Of a DNA stretch of 64,000 nucleotides, positions 24,676-33,874 are shown piece by piece; position 1 is the stretch's first letter; the number at the start of each line of letters is the position of its first letter. The notes beneath the pieces were generated by a model. It saw only the letters and a list, made by a program, of their open reading frames with translations, had not been told where the DNA came from and searched no databases. The stretch is from Alphaproteobacteria bacterium (GTDB taxonomy: Bacteria; Pseudomonadota; Alphaproteobacteria; Rhodobacterales; Rhodobacteraceae), in assembly GCA_030424865.1 (NCBI GenBank), contig JAUHVR010000011.1:1-64000 (forward strand). Reading direction: 5' to 3'. The position numbers and the translations under genes are program-made.

Positions 24676-27018
24676 CTATTTCTTCCGCATCGCGGCCTGC
24701 ATGGCCTCGCCCAGCGCGCCCATGCCACCCGAACCGCCACCACGCGGCGTTTGCCCGCCCCCCTTGGGACCGCCACGGGGCGTGTGCTTGGGTTTGCGGG
24801 TCTGGTGTTTCTCGCCGCCGCCACCACCACGGGCCGGCCGATCCCCCTGCCCCGGCTTGGCCGAGCTGCGCATCGACAGGCCGATACGCTTGCGGGGGAC
24901 GTCAACCTCGGTCACGCGGACCTTGACCACGTCGCCAGCTTTCACGACCTCATGCGGGTCTTTCACAAAGCGGTCCGCCAACTGGCTGACATGCACCAGC
25001 CCGTCCTGATGTACCCCGATATCGACAAAGGCCCCAAAGGCCGCAACGTTGGTCACCGTGCCTTCCAGCCGCATGCCGGGCTTGAGGTCCTTGATGTCCT
25101 CGACCCCCTCGGCAAAGCTGGCCATCTTGAACTCGGGGCGCGGGTCGCGGCCCGGTTTTTCCAACTCGGACAGGATGTCCCGCACGGTCGGCAGACCAAA
25201 CCTGTCATCGACGAAATCCTGTGCGCGAAGGCCGCGCAGGGTTTCGGGTTTGCCCATGATCTCGCGCAGATCGCGGCCACAGGCCTGCGTGATCCGGCGT
25301 GCGACGTCATAGGCCTCGGGGTGCACCGACGAGGCATCCAGCGGCTCGGTCCCGCCACGAATGCGCAAAAAGCCCGCGCATTGTTCAAAGGCCTTGGGCC
25401 CGATGCCCGCCACCTTGAGCAGCGCCTTGCGCGAGGCGAAGGCGCCGTTGCTGTTGCGGTGCTCGACAATCGCCTCGGCCGTCGAGGCGCCAAGCCCCGC
25501 CACATGGGTCAACAGCGGCGCAGAGGCCATGTTCAGGTCAACGCCCACGGCGTTCACCGCATCCTCGACCACACCTTCCAACGCCTGCGCCAGACGGCGC
25601 TGGTCGACGTCGTGCTGGTACTGACCCACCCCGATGCTTTCGGGCGTGATCTTGACCAGCTCTGCAAGCGGATCCTGCAGCCGCCGCGCAATCGAAACGG
25701 CGCCGCGCAGGCTGACATCGAGGTCGGGAAACTCTTGCGCCGCCAGTTCCGAGGCCGAATAGACCGAGGCCCCGGCCTCGGACACCACAACCTTGGTGGG
25801 CTTCTTGCCCTCGATCAGCTTGAGCGTATCGGCCACCAGCCGGTCGGTTTCCCGGCTGGCGGTGCCGTTGCCGATGGCGATCAGCTCGACCCCGTGCCGT
25901 TTGACAAGCTCGACGATCTTGGACTGCGCCCCGCGCACGTCCATGCGGGGCTGGAAGGGATAAAGCGTTGCCGTTTCCAGAAGCTTGCCCGTGGCGTCGA
26001 CAACGGCCGCCTTGACCCCGGTGCGAATACCCGGGTCCAGCCCCAGTGTTGCCCGGTTCCCGGCCGGGGCCGCCAACAGCAAGTCCTTGAGATTGCGGGC
26101 AAAGACCGAGATCGCCTCTTCATGCGCGCGCCGCCGCAGGTCGGTCAGCAGATCGACGTACATCGAGAGCGACAGCTTGACCCGCCAGGTCCAGCGCGCC
26201 ACCTCGCGCAGCCAGTGATCGCCCGGGCCATCGCCGGGAATGCCGATGGCCTGACAGATCATGCCCTGCGCACGGTCCGCACCGGTTTCGGGGTCCGGTG
26301 CGATTTCAATCGTGACAATCTCTTCTTTCGAGGCACGAAGAATTGCCAGCGCCCGGTGCGACGGGATATCCGCCCATTTCTCGGAATGATCGAAATAGTC
26401 CGAGAACTTCGCCCCCTCTTGTTCCTTGCCCGGCTGCACCCGCGCGGTGATGCGCGCCTCGCGCATCATGAAATCGCGCAGGCTGCCCAGCAGGGTTGCG
26501 TTTTCCGACAGCTCTTCGGTCAGGATATCGCGCGCGCCCTCCAGCGCCGCCTTGGTCGTTTCGACCTCTTCCGACAGATAGGCCCCGGCCAGCGCCTCTG
26601 GCGCGGCGCGGCGGTCGTCCAGAATGGCGCGCAACAGCGGTTCCAGCCCGCGTTCACGGGCGATCATCGCCTTGGTGCGGCGCTTGGGCTTATACGGAAG
26701 ATAGATGTCTTCGAGGGCTGACTTGGTCTCGGCGCCCATGATCTGGCGGCTGAGCGTGTCGGTCAGCTTTCCCTGGCTCTTGATCGAGTCGAGGATGGTC
26801 TTTCGGCGCGCCTCGAGGTCACGCAGATAGGTCAACCGATCCCCCAACGTCCGCAGTTGGGTGTCGTCCAATCCGCCGGTCACCTCTTTGCGGTAGCGCG
26901 CCACAAAGGGAACGGTTGCGCCCCCGTCCAGCAGTTCGACGGCGGCGATCACCTGTTCGGGGCGGGCCGCGATTTCGGTGGCAATGGTGCGGGCGATGAC
27001 GGCTGTGGTTTGGGTCAC
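24676..27018 (-). CDS. tex: Tex-family RNA-binding protein
   Basis: A 780-residue Tex/YhgF protein, a cytoplasmic transcription accessory factor. The N-terminal Tex domain covers [16 protein letters not shown] and [26 protein letters not shown] YqgF/RuvX-like domain follows with [17 protein letters not shown]. Helix-hairpin-helix motifs are at about 480-560 ([21 protein letters not shown]), and an S1 domain is at about 648-717 ([26 protein letters not shown]). A Gly/Arg/Pro-rich tail ends the protein. Length matches the family. Confidence 0.95.
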   Translation of the reverse strand: MTQTTAVIARTIATEIAARPEQVIAAVELLDGGATVPFVARYRKEVTGGLDDTQLRTLGDRLTYLRDLEARRKTILDSIKSQGKLTDTLSRQIMGAETKSALEDIYLPYKPKRRTKAMIARERGLEPLLRAILDDRRAAPEALAGAYLSEEVETTKAALEGARDILTEELSENATLLGSLRDFMMREARITARVQPGKEQEGAKFSDYFDHSEKWADIPSHRALAILRASKEEIVTIEIAPDPETGADRAQGMICQAIGIPGDGPGDHWLREVARWTWRVKLSLSMYVDLLTDLRRRAHEEAISVFARNLKDLLLAAPAGNRATLGLDPGIRTGVKAAVVDATGKLLETATLYPFQPRMDVRGAQSKIVELVKRHGVELIAIGNGTASRETDRLVADTLKLIEGKKPTKVVVSEAGASVYSASELAAQEFPDLDVSLRGAVSIARRLQDPLAELVKITPESIGVGQYQHDVDQRRLAQALEGVVEDAVNAVGVDLNMASAPLLTHVAGLGASTAEAIVEHRNSNGAFASRKALLKVAGIGPKAFEQCAGFLRIRGGTEPLDASSVHPEAYDVARRITQACGRDLREIMGKPETLRGLRAQDFVDDRFGLPTVRDILSELEKPGRDPRPEFKMASFAEGVEDIKDLKPGMRLEGTVTNVAAFGAFVDIGVHQDGLVHVSQLADRFVKDPHEVVKAGDVVKVRVTEVDVPRKRIGLSMRSSAKPGQGDRPARGGGGGEKHQTRKPKHTPRGGPKGGGQTPRGGGSGGMGALGEAMQAAMRKK

Positions 27019-27414
27019 TCCACGGGGCTCCTTGTTGACCGGAGCGCCAACTTAGCCAGTGGTTCCGGCAGAGCCAAGTCGGAACTTTGGGATACTTTCG
27101 GGGCGCGCTCCAATTCCGCCGGGCTGCTCTGTGCGGGCAACTTGTCCCAAAGCCCGCCCTGGCAACGACCGTTGTGTCCGTTCGGCAACCCCAAAGCGCG
27201 GCGCGGCCGTGTCCCCTTGCGAATTGCGGACAAGCGACTAGGTTCCCAGCGACTCGCGCGACACTGCGCGGGATGGAGATTTTATGTCAGAGACCCGGGC
27301 CATCGCCCTCGCCTGATCGCCCCGCCGGGCAGATCGGGACGCACCACAGACAAGACCGAGCCAGCACGTGCGGGCCGGGCTTATGGGCATTCTGCATGAA
27401 ATCGAGAGTTTCCC
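27019..27414. other. Gap between tex and yjhX
   Basis: About 395 bases between divergent genes, holding both promoters. Two tiny frames are visible: GGAG then ATG at 27283 reading MSETRAIALA and stop, and ATG at 27383 reading MGILHEIESFP with its TGA overlapping the GTG of yjhX as GTGA. Neither can be called a gene; the second could couple yjhX translation. Nothing else is supported. Confidence 0.45.
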
Positions 27415-27672
27415 GTGAACATTTCCAAGCTGGAACAACGTGTTCTGCACGAACTCGCGCTGGGTGGCGCGATCCATTTTGAACGGGGTGACAATGGCAA
27501 GATCCTGGACGTCACCTGTTTCACCCGCGATGGCCACGTCCTGAGCGATTGCTCGATGGACGTTTTCCGCCGTCTTCACAAGCGGCGGATGATCAGCTCG
27601 CGCAATGGTCAACCCTACCGCGCCTCGCGGCGTGGGATCCTGGCCGTCCGCGCGCAACTGAACCAACGCTGA
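27415..27672 (+). CDS. yjhX: YjhX family protein (UPF0386, described as a toxin)
   Basis: An 85-residue YjhX/UPF0386 protein. It matches the family along its whole length: SKLEQRVLHELALGG, ITCFTRDG-like segment, DCSMDVFRRLHKRRMI, NGQPYRASRRGI and a C-terminal VRAQLNQR. The start is a GTG (27415) because the family begins MN(L/I)S. In E. coli YjhX is reported as the toxin of the YjhX-YjhQ pair; no YjhQ-like acetyltransferase antitoxin is next to it here, so it may have another role. A hairpin at 27682-27704 follows. Confidence 0.85.
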   Translation: MNISKLEQRVLHELALGGAIHFERGDNGKILDVTCFTRDGHVLSDCSMDVFRRLHKRRMISSRNGQPYRASRRGILAVRAQLNQR

Positions 27673-27681
27673 CGGTGCCGC

Positions 27682-27704
27682 GGGTCGTCCGGTCAGGACG
27701 GCCC
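27682..27704 (+). terminator. Possible terminator of yjhX
   Basis: GGGTCGTCC / GGACGGCCC (one G-U pair) with a GGTCA loop, followed by GTTTGG. It lies ten bases after the yjhX stop and overlaps the end of the convergent DUF454 gene. Confidence 0.4.
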
Positions 27705-28103
27705 GTTTGGCCGGCTGAGCACAAACAAGGCGGCCCCCGACAGGCAGACCGCCTGAATGATCAGGACCAAGGGCTTCACCCCCAATACAAGGCTCAGCAC
27801 AAAAGCCGCCGCCATCATTGTGACGGCCATGACCTTGTACCGCGGCGCGATCGCCCCGTGGTCACGCCATTCCAGGATCATCGGGCCAAAGGTCTCGGAG
27901 TTTTCGAGCCAGGCCTGCAGACGCGGAGAGCTTTGCCCAAAAGCAAACGCGGCAAGGATCACAAAAGGCGTCGTGGGCAGCACCGGCAGCACCGCCCCAA
28001 TGGCACCCAACGCCAAAGCAATGCCGCCGACACAAAGCCAGAACAACCGTTTCAGGCCCGGACCAAGGGAGTGTGCCGTTTCGCGCATGGGGTCTCTGTC
28101 CAT
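27693..28103 (-). CDS. DUF454 (YbaN) family inner-membrane protein
   Basis: A 136-residue small membrane protein of the YbaN/DUF454 family. LFWLCVGGIALALGAIGAVLPVLPTTPFVILAAFAF is covered by its key signature GAVLPVLPTTPF, followed by SSPRLQAWL and two further membrane helices near the C-terminus. The function of the family is unknown. The ATG at 28103 gives family-like length; an ATG five codons later is also possible. It follows trpF by 38 bases on the same strand and may be cotranscribed. Confidence 0.82.
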   Translation of the reverse strand: MDRDPMRETAHSLGPGLKRLFWLCVGGIALALGAIGAVLPVLPTTPFVILAAFAFGQSSPRLQAWLENSETFGPMILEWRDHGAIAPRYKVMAVTMMAAAFVLSLVLGVKPLVLIIQAVCLSGAALFVLSRPNGPS

Positions 28104-28141
28104 CTTGGCTGTGTGATACCAGAGATTGGCCCGCAATGCGT

Positions 28142-28828
28142 CTAGGTCAAGACAGGCGGACCACCCGCGCTTGGGCTTTTGTCCGCCGCGACGGCGTTTT
28201 CCACAAAGGCGGTGATCAAATCGGCATCCTTGACGCCCCGTGCCCGTTCGACCCCGCTGGACACATCCACTTGCCGCGCACCTGTCAGCGCGATGGCTTC
28301 GGCCACGGTGTCTGGCGTCAGCCCCCCGGCCAGCATCCACGGGCAGGCCCACCGTCGACGAGCGACCAAGCGCCAGTCAAAGCTCAGCCCGTTGCCGCCC
28401 GGCAGATCCGCATTTTTGGGCGGCTTGGCGTCGACCAAAAGCTGGTCAGCCACCCGACCATAGACATCCAGTTGCGGCAAGTCCGAGGCATCGGCCACGC
28501 CGACCGCCTTCATCACCGGCAATCCATAGCGTTGGCGCACTTCGGCAACCCTTGCTGGCGGTTCACTGCCGTGCAGCTGCAGTATGTCCAGGGGAACTTC
28601 GGCGGTGATCCGGTCCAGAAGATCGTTGTCCGCATTGACGACAAGGGCAACCTTGGCCTGCCCGTCAGGCACCTGCAGCGCCAGGGACCGTGCCGTTTCT
28701 ATGGTGACGTGACGCGGCGATTTGGGGAAGAACACGAAACCCACGTAGCGCGCCGATGTCCGCGCCACAGCAGCCACGTCTTCGGCCCGCGACAACCCGC
28801 AGATCTTGACCGAGATGCCCGGTGTCAT
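28142..28828 (-). CDS. trpF: Phosphoribosylanthranilate isomerase
   Basis: A 228-residue (beta/alpha)8 enzyme of tryptophan synthesis converting phosphoribosylanthranilate to CdRP. The catalytic cysteine is in [30 protein letters not shown], the aspartate of LLVDAKPP, and the phosphate-binding [10 protein letters not shown] and VDVSSGVE segments follow in the usual order. It lies in the ihfB-lapA-trpF arrangement common in Rhodobacterales, six bases after the lapA stop. Confidence 0.95.
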   Translation of the reverse strand: MTPGISVKICGLSRAEDVAAVARTSARYVGFVFFPKSPRHVTIETARSLALQVPDGQAKVALVVNADNDLLDRITAEVPLDILQLHGSEPPARVAEVRQRYGLPVMKAVGVADASDLPQLDVYGRVADQLLVDAKPPKNADLPGGNGLSFDWRLVARRRWACPWMLAGGLTPDTVAEAIALTGARQVDVSSGVERARGVKDADLITAFVENAVAADKSPSAGGPPVLT

Positions 28829-28834
28829 GACGGA

Positions 28835-29185
28835 TCAGCTGGCTTCGTCGAGGATGGCCAGAACTTCGTCCTTGCCCTTGTCGCGCTCACCCTTGACGCG
28901 GCGCAGTTCGCGTTCAAGTCGCTTGACCTCGCCGGTTTTGCGGCTGGCCTCGGCCCGGTGGCGATACTCGCGCAGCCATTCCCAGACAAAGCCAATCAGC
29001 AGCCCGGCAATGATGCCGCCAAAGATCACGATGAAAAGCGGCAGTTCGATCGCATAGCTCAGGCCCAGAAGATCAGCCAGTTGATCCGGCAGGAGCTTGA
29101 GTTCAACGAAGCCACGGTTTGCCATCGCAACGCTGACCAGGACAACGGCCAAAGATGCGAGGAACGCATAGCGAATGTAGCGCAT
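28835..29185 (-). CDS. LapA domain (DUF1049) membrane protein
   Basis: A 116-residue inner-membrane protein with two helices (about 5-22 and 48-68) flanking a short loop that contains NRGFVELKLLPDQ, then a basic coiled coil (RHRAEASRKTGEVKRLERELR). This is the LapA/DUF1049 layout; in E. coli LapA works with LapB in lipopolysaccharide assembly control. It sits three bases after ihfB and six before trpF, its usual place in this order. Confidence 0.85.
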   Translation of the reverse strand: MRYIRYAFLASLAVVLVSVAMANRGFVELKLLPDQLADLLGLSYAIELPLFIVIFGGIIAGLLIGFVWEWLREYRHRAEASRKTGEVKRLERELRRVKGERDKGKDEVLAILDEAS

Positions 29186-29188
29186 GGA

Positions 29189-29470
29189 TTACTTCCCGTT
29201 CAGACGGTCGCGCAGCAGCTTTCCGGTCTTGAAGAAGGGAACATGTTTTTCCTCAACCTGAACCGATTCACCAGTGCGCGGGTTCCGCCCCACTCTGGCA
29301 TCGCGATGCTTGACGGAAAACGCGCCAAAGCCGCGCAGTTCGACACGGTCGCCGCGCGACATCGCATCTGTGATTTCGTCGAAAATCGTGTTCACGATTC
29401 TTTCGACATCCCGCTGATAGAGATGTGGATTTTCATCAGCAATCTTCTGGATCAGTTCCGAACGGATCAT
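29189..29470 (-). CDS. ihfB: Integration host factor beta subunit
   Basis: A 93-residue HU/IHF-family protein. [30 protein letters not shown] and the DNA-intercalating arm VGRNPRTGE (proline at the tip) are diagnostic; [11 protein letters not shown] closes it. With IHF-alpha it bends DNA at specific sites in transcription, recombination and replication. The ATG at 29470 follows GGGGGAGA. The usual upstream neighbour rpsA is absent here. Confidence 0.94.
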   Translation of the reverse strand: MIRSELIQKIADENPHLYQRDVERIVNTIFDEITDAMSRGDRVELRGFGAFSVKHRDARVGRNPRTGESVQVEEKHVPFFKTGKLLRDRLNGK

Positions 29471-29653
29471 ATTGCTGGTCTCCCCCGATGCTGAGTGGCG
29501 CACGTGGAAACCACACTATGCCAATCGGAGCCGACAAACTAGCGCCAATTCCGGAGAAATCAGCAATAAAATGACGTTTTACCAGTGGTTTGGCGGAAAA
29601 CAACCTTGTCCAAGTGGTCAAGAATGGCGGCATTGCTTTGCAAAAGGGGCGCA

Positions 29654-29677
29654 ATTTGACGCCATTCAGCGTCAAAT
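29654..29677. repeat. 9-base inverted repeat upstream of ihfB
   Basis: ATTTGACGC and GCGTCAAAT separated by CATTCA. The dyad is the size of a transcription-factor site; it lies about 185 bases upstream of the ihfB start. No U tract on either side. Confidence 0.4.
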
Positions 29678-29714
29678 CGATCGCCGATTCGGGTGCCCGG
29701 GCCAACCAATATTT

Positions 29715-29746
29715 GGACAAAATGTCCCCCAAGGGACATTTTGTCC
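29715..29746. terminator. 14-base perfect inverted repeat
   Basis: GGACAAAATGTCCC and its exact complement with a CCAA loop, 42 bases downstream of the secreted-protein gene ending at 29788. Each arm is itself a near-palindrome (GGACAAAATGTCC), so it could be a tandem protein-binding site as well as a hairpin. Terminator is the more conservative reading. Confidence 0.45.
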
Positions 29747-29787
29747 TTTGGCTGATGGTCGCTTTTTAGGCAACTCCGGCAGAATGA

Positions 29788-30060
29788 CTATTTGCAGACC
29801 GCTTCGAACACCCGAAGCCCACGGGCATTGCGGCCCAGCACCTTGAACGAGGCCAGGGGCCTGCCGATTTCAGCGCAATTCTTGGCCACTTCCTGTTGAA
29901 CCTCGCCTGGCTGCCAGTTCTCGCCAAACAGCCCGCGCATCCCGTAGACGCCGTCATTCTGTTGAAACTCGACCTTGAACGTATCGGCCTTGTTGGCCCA
30001 GGCTGGCGCAGCCAGGGCCATCGATACGGCCACCGCGACAGCAACACTGGATTGCCTCAT
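29788..30060 (-). CDS. Hypothetical small secreted protein
   Basis: A 90-residue protein with signal peptide (SSVAVAVAVSMALAAPAWA). The mature 67 residues include NWQPGEVQQEVAKNCAEIG and end FEAVCK, so the two cysteines may pair. The ATG at 30060 follows GGAGGGGATCAC. No family recognised. Confidence 0.6.
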   Translation of the reverse strand: MRQSSVAVAVAVSMALAAPAWANKADTFKVEFQQNDGVYGMRGLFGENWQPGEVQQEVAKNCAEIGRPLASFKVLGRNARGLRVFEAVCK

Positions 30061-30115
30061 GTGATCCCCCTCCAATGGATGCCTCGACTGTAGCCCGAGA
30101 TCCCGGGACCCGGCA

Positions 30116-30139
30116 AAGAAAAAGGCCCCACAATGGGCC
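30116..30139 (-). terminator. Terminator of the LysR gene
   Basis: On the minus strand GGCCC-N6-GGGCC is followed directly by TTTTTCTTTG, a standard rho-independent form, about 140 bases past the LysR stop and before the next gene. Confidence 0.6.
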
Positions 30140-30277
30140 GGCGGTCTTTCAAATTCTTGTGCGCCAAGGGACGCGCCTCACCCGTGAATGCCGCGCCGGG
30201 GAATTCGACAAGTGGCGGTGCGCGGTCGTCGACATCATCCCAAACCAGAGCCCGTTTCGCCTGACCGCGGGTCAGAG

Positions 30278-31216
30278 CTATGTGTCTTGCGGCAGCAAGG
30301 CAGCTTTGGACACGTCGTACAACCAGTTGCTGAACTTGTTGTGGCTGCGCGACTTGACAGCCAATGTCATCGGCACGGGCTGCACCTCGACGGGAACCGA
30401 GATTTCGCGCATCCCCATGCGACGTGCGTCCTGGCCGACCAACGTCCTGAAAGTCGTGAACAACAGGTCCGTCGAGGCCGCAACATTGAGTGCTTCGAAG
30501 AAAGACCCGACCTTGAGCGCGATTTTCCGTTCATGCCCCACCAGGCGCAACGCATCCCCAATCGGATTTCGCGGCGAAGGCGTCGACACCTGCACATGTC
30601 CATAAGAGGCCCACTCAGCGGCATCCGGCCGATCCGAGATCGGGTGGCCCTGCCGAACAAACGTCGCCCATTCGCAATTTGGCAAGGCCAAACAATCCAG
30701 CCCGCTTGAGAAGTCTCTTCGATAGAGGCTGACCAAAAGGTCAATCTCTCCGCCAAGAAGCCGGGCAGGCCCATTGCTTGGACCTGTGAAAGTGATCTGC
30801 AGGTTGGGTGCTTCGGACATCAGCGCGGAAAACAACTGCAGCGACACGGAATTGCAGACGTCCGGCCGCGCAATGACGACCGTGCGATCGGATGTCGCCG
30901 GGTCAAAATCGGTGCCTTGATCCACCAGGCTGATTGCGTCTGCAAGAAGACGCGCAACAGGATGCTTGAGTTGCAGCGCCAAAGGTGTCGCGATCAGCTT
31001 TGGGCCGTTTCTGTCGAACAAAGGGTCATCAAATGTTTCACGCAAGCGCCGAAGCGCATGGCTTGCCGCAGACTGCGTCCGGCCCAGTTTGTCGGCGGCC
31101 GCCTGTGTGCTGCCGGTTTCGAGTAGGGCATGCAAGACGGTCAGCAGGTTCAAATCGATACGATTCAATCTTTGGAACTGGTCGGACTCGGCCATGAGGC
31201 TCATCACCCATTTCAT
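30278..31216 (-). CDS. LysR-family regulator
   Basis: A 312-residue LTTR. The N-terminal winged helix (LLTVLHALLETGSTQAAADKLGRTQSAASHALRRLRETF, key part TQSAASHALRRLR) is followed by a substrate-binding-like effector domain from about residue 100. The start could be at 31216, 31204 or 31195; none has a strong ribosome site and the longest is given. It diverges, across 85 bases, from two paralogous membrane-protein genes that are its likely targets. Confidence 0.85.
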   Translation of the reverse strand: MKWVMSLMAESDQFQRLNRIDLNLLTVLHALLETGSTQAAADKLGRTQSAASHALRRLRETFDDPLFDRNGPKLIATPLALQLKHPVARLLADAISLVDQGTDFDPATSDRTVVIARPDVCNSVSLQLFSALMSEAPNLQITFTGPSNGPARLLGGEIDLLVSLYRRDFSSGLDCLALPNCEWATFVRQGHPISDRPDAAEWASYGHVQVSTPSPRNPIGDALRLVGHERKIALKVGSFFEALNVAASTDLLFTTFRTLVGQDARRMGMREISVPVEVQPVPMTLAVKSRSHNKFSNWLYDVSKAALLPQDT

Positions 31217-31301
31217 TCATTAAGGGATGAATATAACAAATTTGACTTCTTATCGCCAGACTTTCAATGTCTCGCACAGTTTGTGAGACAAGGATCCGAA
31301 G

Positions 31302-31724
31302 ATGGCCGATGAGACCCACAAAAGACTGATCCCCATCTGGGTTTACCTGTTTTCGGCCTTGTTGGTTCTCAGCAGTCTTGTCGGCATCTACGGGGGGTAT
31401 GTGAACCCGGGCGTCTTGTTGACCGAGTATGCGGATGCCGACTGGTCGCAGGGTCATGTAAAGATGTTGGCGGGGTACTGGGGGTCCAAGAACCTGGGCT
31501 TCTGCCTTGTCTTTCTGCCTGCATTGTTGATGAAACGCCTGTCCTGGCTGGTGCCTCTTTTTCTGTTCCGCTTCATCAGTGACGGAACAGACATGCTGAT
31601 CCTCACACCGCTCTATCGTGAGGCCGGCTTGTTGGAGATTGTGCTGCCCTTCTTGATCCTTGGGGCGCCGTCGCTGCTTGCGGCCATCGTCCTCTTTCAA
31701 CGCACAAAGTCAGACATCTCGTAA
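31302..31724 (+). CDS. Small integral membrane protein, first of a tandem pair
   Basis: A 140-residue protein with four predicted helices (about 11-32, 55-77, 80-95, 108-132). AAGGA lies seven bases before the ATG. Segments GGYVNPGVLL, GYWGSKNLG and ISDGTDMLIL have counterparts in the next gene, so the two are paralogues. Function is unknown; no catalytic motif is seen. The divergent LysR gene suggests regulated expression. Confidence 0.68.
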   Translation: MADETHKRLIPIWVYLFSALLVLSSLVGIYGGYVNPGVLLTEYADADWSQGHVKMLAGYWGSKNLGFCLVFLPALLMKRLSWLVPLFLFRFISDGTDMLILTPLYREAGLLEIVLPFLILGAPSLLAAIVLFQRTKSDIS

Positions 31725-31749
31725 CCGCCACACGAAAGAGGACATCGCC

Positions 31750-32199
31750 TTGCCCAAGCTACCTGTTCTGGTGAACGCCGCCGCCGTTCTGATCATCCTG
31801 TCCGGACTGATGGGCGGCTACGCCGGTTGGGTCGACCCAAGGGTCTTCTTTGCCTTCATGGAGGGCGTGGCCTGGGAAGACCCCAACCTCAAATTCCTGA
31901 ACGGGCTTTGGGGCACGCGAAATATCGGCTTGGTTGTGGTCTTGCTGGCAGGGCTGCTTTTGCAGAATGCCTGGGTTCTTTGGGCCGGGTTTCTGGCACG
32001 CAGCGTGATCGAGGCGCAAGACATGTTCATTCTGGCCCCCGCGCGGTTGCATTTGCCTGACACACCGCCGGTCGCTGACCCTGGTTTGATTGACACGTTG
32101 ATGGCCGGGTTCCCACTGGCCGTCTTTGCGATTGAGGTGGTCGCCCTGGTCTGGTTGTCTTTTCTGCTGTTTCGCGCCCGGGGGCGAACAGACCTGTGA
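31750..32199 (+). CDS. Small integral membrane protein, second of a tandem pair
   Basis: A 149-residue four-helix membrane protein. There is no in-frame ATG near the start of similarity; a TTG at 31750 lies seven bases after AGAGGA and begins LPKLPVLVN, so it is taken as the start. GGYAGWVDPRVFF, GLWGTRNIG and IEAQDMFILAP align with the preceding gene, 25 bases upstream. Function is unknown. A strong terminator follows. Confidence 0.66.
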   Translation: MPKLPVLVNAAAVLIILSGLMGGYAGWVDPRVFFAFMEGVAWEDPNLKFLNGLWGTRNIGLVVVLLAGLLLQNAWVLWAGFLARSVIEAQDMFILAPARLHLPDTPPVADPGLIDTLMAGFPLAVFAIEVVALVWLSFLLFRARGRTDL

Positions 32200-32279
32200 C
32201 CAGAGCCATCCGTTGGCTGTCTTCTGCCTCGGCCGCTGTATGCGCGCCCATCCCCGGCTGGTCACCAATCGATGGGCAG

Positions 32280-32302
32280 GTCCAGCGGCAGAGCCGCTGG
32301 AC
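32280..32302 (+). terminator. Terminator between the membrane-protein pair and the AGCS gene
   Basis: Perfect 10-base stem GTCCAGCGGC / GCCGCTGGAC with an AGA loop, followed by ACGTTTTCTTA. It lies between convergent genes and probably serves both. Confidence 0.78.
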
Positions 32303-32310
32303 ACGTTTTC

Positions 32311-33864
32311 TTAAGAGTCGAAGGCCTTGATCTCGCCCGACTTCAAGCGCTCGGCATAGCTGACCAGTTCGGCCCGAACGATCTTCATCAGGAAATACAG
32401 CCCGATGATGTTCACCACCGCCATCGCGAAGATTGCTGCATCCGAGAAGTCGATCACCGGACCAAGCGAGGCCGCCGCGCCGATCACCACGAAGACGCAG
32501 AAGATGATCTTGAAGACCAGCTCGGTCGTCTTGCCCTCGCCAAAGAGGTAGGTCCAGGCCTTCAGACCGTAGTAGCTCCACGAGATCATGGTCGAGAAGG
32601 CAAAGAGCACAACCGCGATGGCCAGCACGTAGGGGAACCACGAGATGCCCGAGGCAAAGGCCGCCGAGGTCAGCGCCACACCGGAGTTGCCGTCCACAGT
32701 TGCGATGGCCGAGCCCGCTTCGTTCAGCATGTAGTTGCCGGTCGCCTCGTCGATCAGAAGCTGCTGCGAGATGATGATCACCAGCGCGGTCATGGTGCAG
32801 ATCACCACGGTGTCGATCAGCGGCTCGAGCAGCGACACGAAGCCTTCGGTGATCGGCTCTTTGGTCTTCACCGCCGAGTGCGCAATCGCCGCCGAGCCCA
32901 CGCCCGCCTCGTTCGAGAACGCCGCGCGCTTGAAGCCCTGGATCAGCGCGCCGACCATGCCGCCTGCCACGCCAAGCCCCGTGAAGGCCCCCGCGAAGAT
33001 CTGACCAAAGGCCCAGCCGATCATGTCGAAGTTGATGATCAGGATGATCGCCGCCGCGCCGACATAAAGGATGCCCATGAAGGGCACGACCTTTTCGGTC
33101 ACCCGGGCGATGGACTTGATGCCACCCACGATCACCGCAAAGACCACTGCAGCGAAAACAAGGCCCGTGATCCAGCCGGGATAGTCACCCGTGATGGCCG
33201 AAATCTGCGCATGGGCCTGGTTGGCCTGGAACATGTTGCCCCCGCCCAAAGCGCCCAGGATGCAGAAGACCGCAAAGAGCACCGCCAGAATCTTGCCGCC
33301 CGGAAGGCCCAGTTCGTTAAAGCCCTTCGAGATGTAGTACATAGGGCCGCCCGAGACAGATCCGTCGGGGTACTCGTTGCGGTACTTCACGCCCAGGGTA
33401 CATTCGGTGAATTTCGAGGCCATGCCCAGAAGACCCGCAAGGATCATCCAGAAGGTCGCCCCCGGCCCGCCGATGCCCACGGCCACCGCAACGCCTGCGA
33501 TGTTCCCAAGTCCGACCGTGCCGGAAAGCGCCGTGGCCAGGGCCTGGAAATGGCTTACCTCGCCCGCGTCGTTGGGATCCGAATAGTCCCCCTTCACCAG
33601 CCGGATCGCGTGGCCGAAGAAGCGGAACTGCACAAGGCCGAAGTAGATGGTGAACACGCTCGCGGCGATCACCAGCCACATCACGATCCACGGAAAGCTG
33701 GTGCCCGGGATCGGTGCGAAGATCAGGCTGACAAACCAACCGGTGGAATTCGCAAAGGCCTGGTTGACGGTCTCATCGATGCTCTGAGCCGCCGCAGCAG
33801 TTCCCAAAGCGCTTTGGAAGCCAAGCGCAGTCGCACCGATGGTGCTGAGTTTTGAAAATGTCAT
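32311..33864 (-). CDS. AGCS-family sodium:alanine symporter
   Basis: A 517-residue inner-membrane sodium/amino-acid symporter. Family marks are [49 protein letters not shown], the NMFQANQ segment and [17 protein letters not shown]. About eleven helices fit AlsT/DagA proteins importing alanine or glycine. A UspA gene lies ten bases beyond its start on the same strand, and an Lrp/AsnC regulator diverges from that pair. Regulation by amino-acid-sensing Lrp is likely. Confidence 0.92.
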   Translation of the reverse strand: MTFSKLSTIGATALGFQSALGTAAAAQSIDETVNQAFANSTGWFVSLIFAPIPGTSFPWIVMWLVIAASVFTIYFGLVQFRFFGHAIRLVKGDYSDPNDAGEVSHFQALATALSGTVGLGNIAGVAVAVGIGGPGATFWMILAGLLGMASKFTECTLGVKYRNEYPDGSVSGGPMYYISKGFNELGLPGGKILAVLFAVFCILGALGGGNMFQANQAHAQISAITGDYPGWITGLVFAAVVFAVIVGGIKSIARVTEKVVPFMGILYVGAAAIILIINFDMIGWAFGQIFAGAFTGLGVAGGMVGALIQGFKRAAFSNEAGVGSAAIAHSAVKTKEPITEGFVSLLEPLIDTVVICTMTALVIIISQQLLIDEATGNYMLNEAGSAIATVDGNSGVALTSAAFASGISWFPYVLAIAVVLFAFSTMISWSYYGLKAWTYLFGEGKTTELVFKIIFCVFVVIGAAASLGPVIDFSDAAIFAMAVVNIIGLYFLMKIVRAELVSYAERLKSGEIKAFDS

Positions 33865-33874
33865 GATTTATTCC

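Larger units (their letters stand above)
29471..29787. other. AT-rich region upstream of ihfB with two inverted repeats
   Basis: About 317 bases with lower GC than the surroundings and no supportable gene. It contains the two inverted repeats listed separately and must hold the ihfB promoter. Positions 29565-29600 are especially AT-rich. Confidence 0.5.

Noticed and set aside
24646-26721. 691-codon plus-strand ORF opposite tex
   Set aside because: Shadow frame of tex. Composition is His/Arg/Gln-rich, and it has no motif or ribosome site.
29436-29732. 98-codon minus-strand ORF upstream of ihfB
   Set aside because: It overlaps the ihfB start in another frame, spans the inverted repeat and has no recognisable domain. 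Too weak to call.
32272-33855. 527-codon plus-strand ORF opposite the AGCS symporter gene
   Set aside because: It is the antisense frame of a clear transporter gene. Its product is rich in His, Asp and Arg with no domain, as expected for a GC-rich shadow frame.
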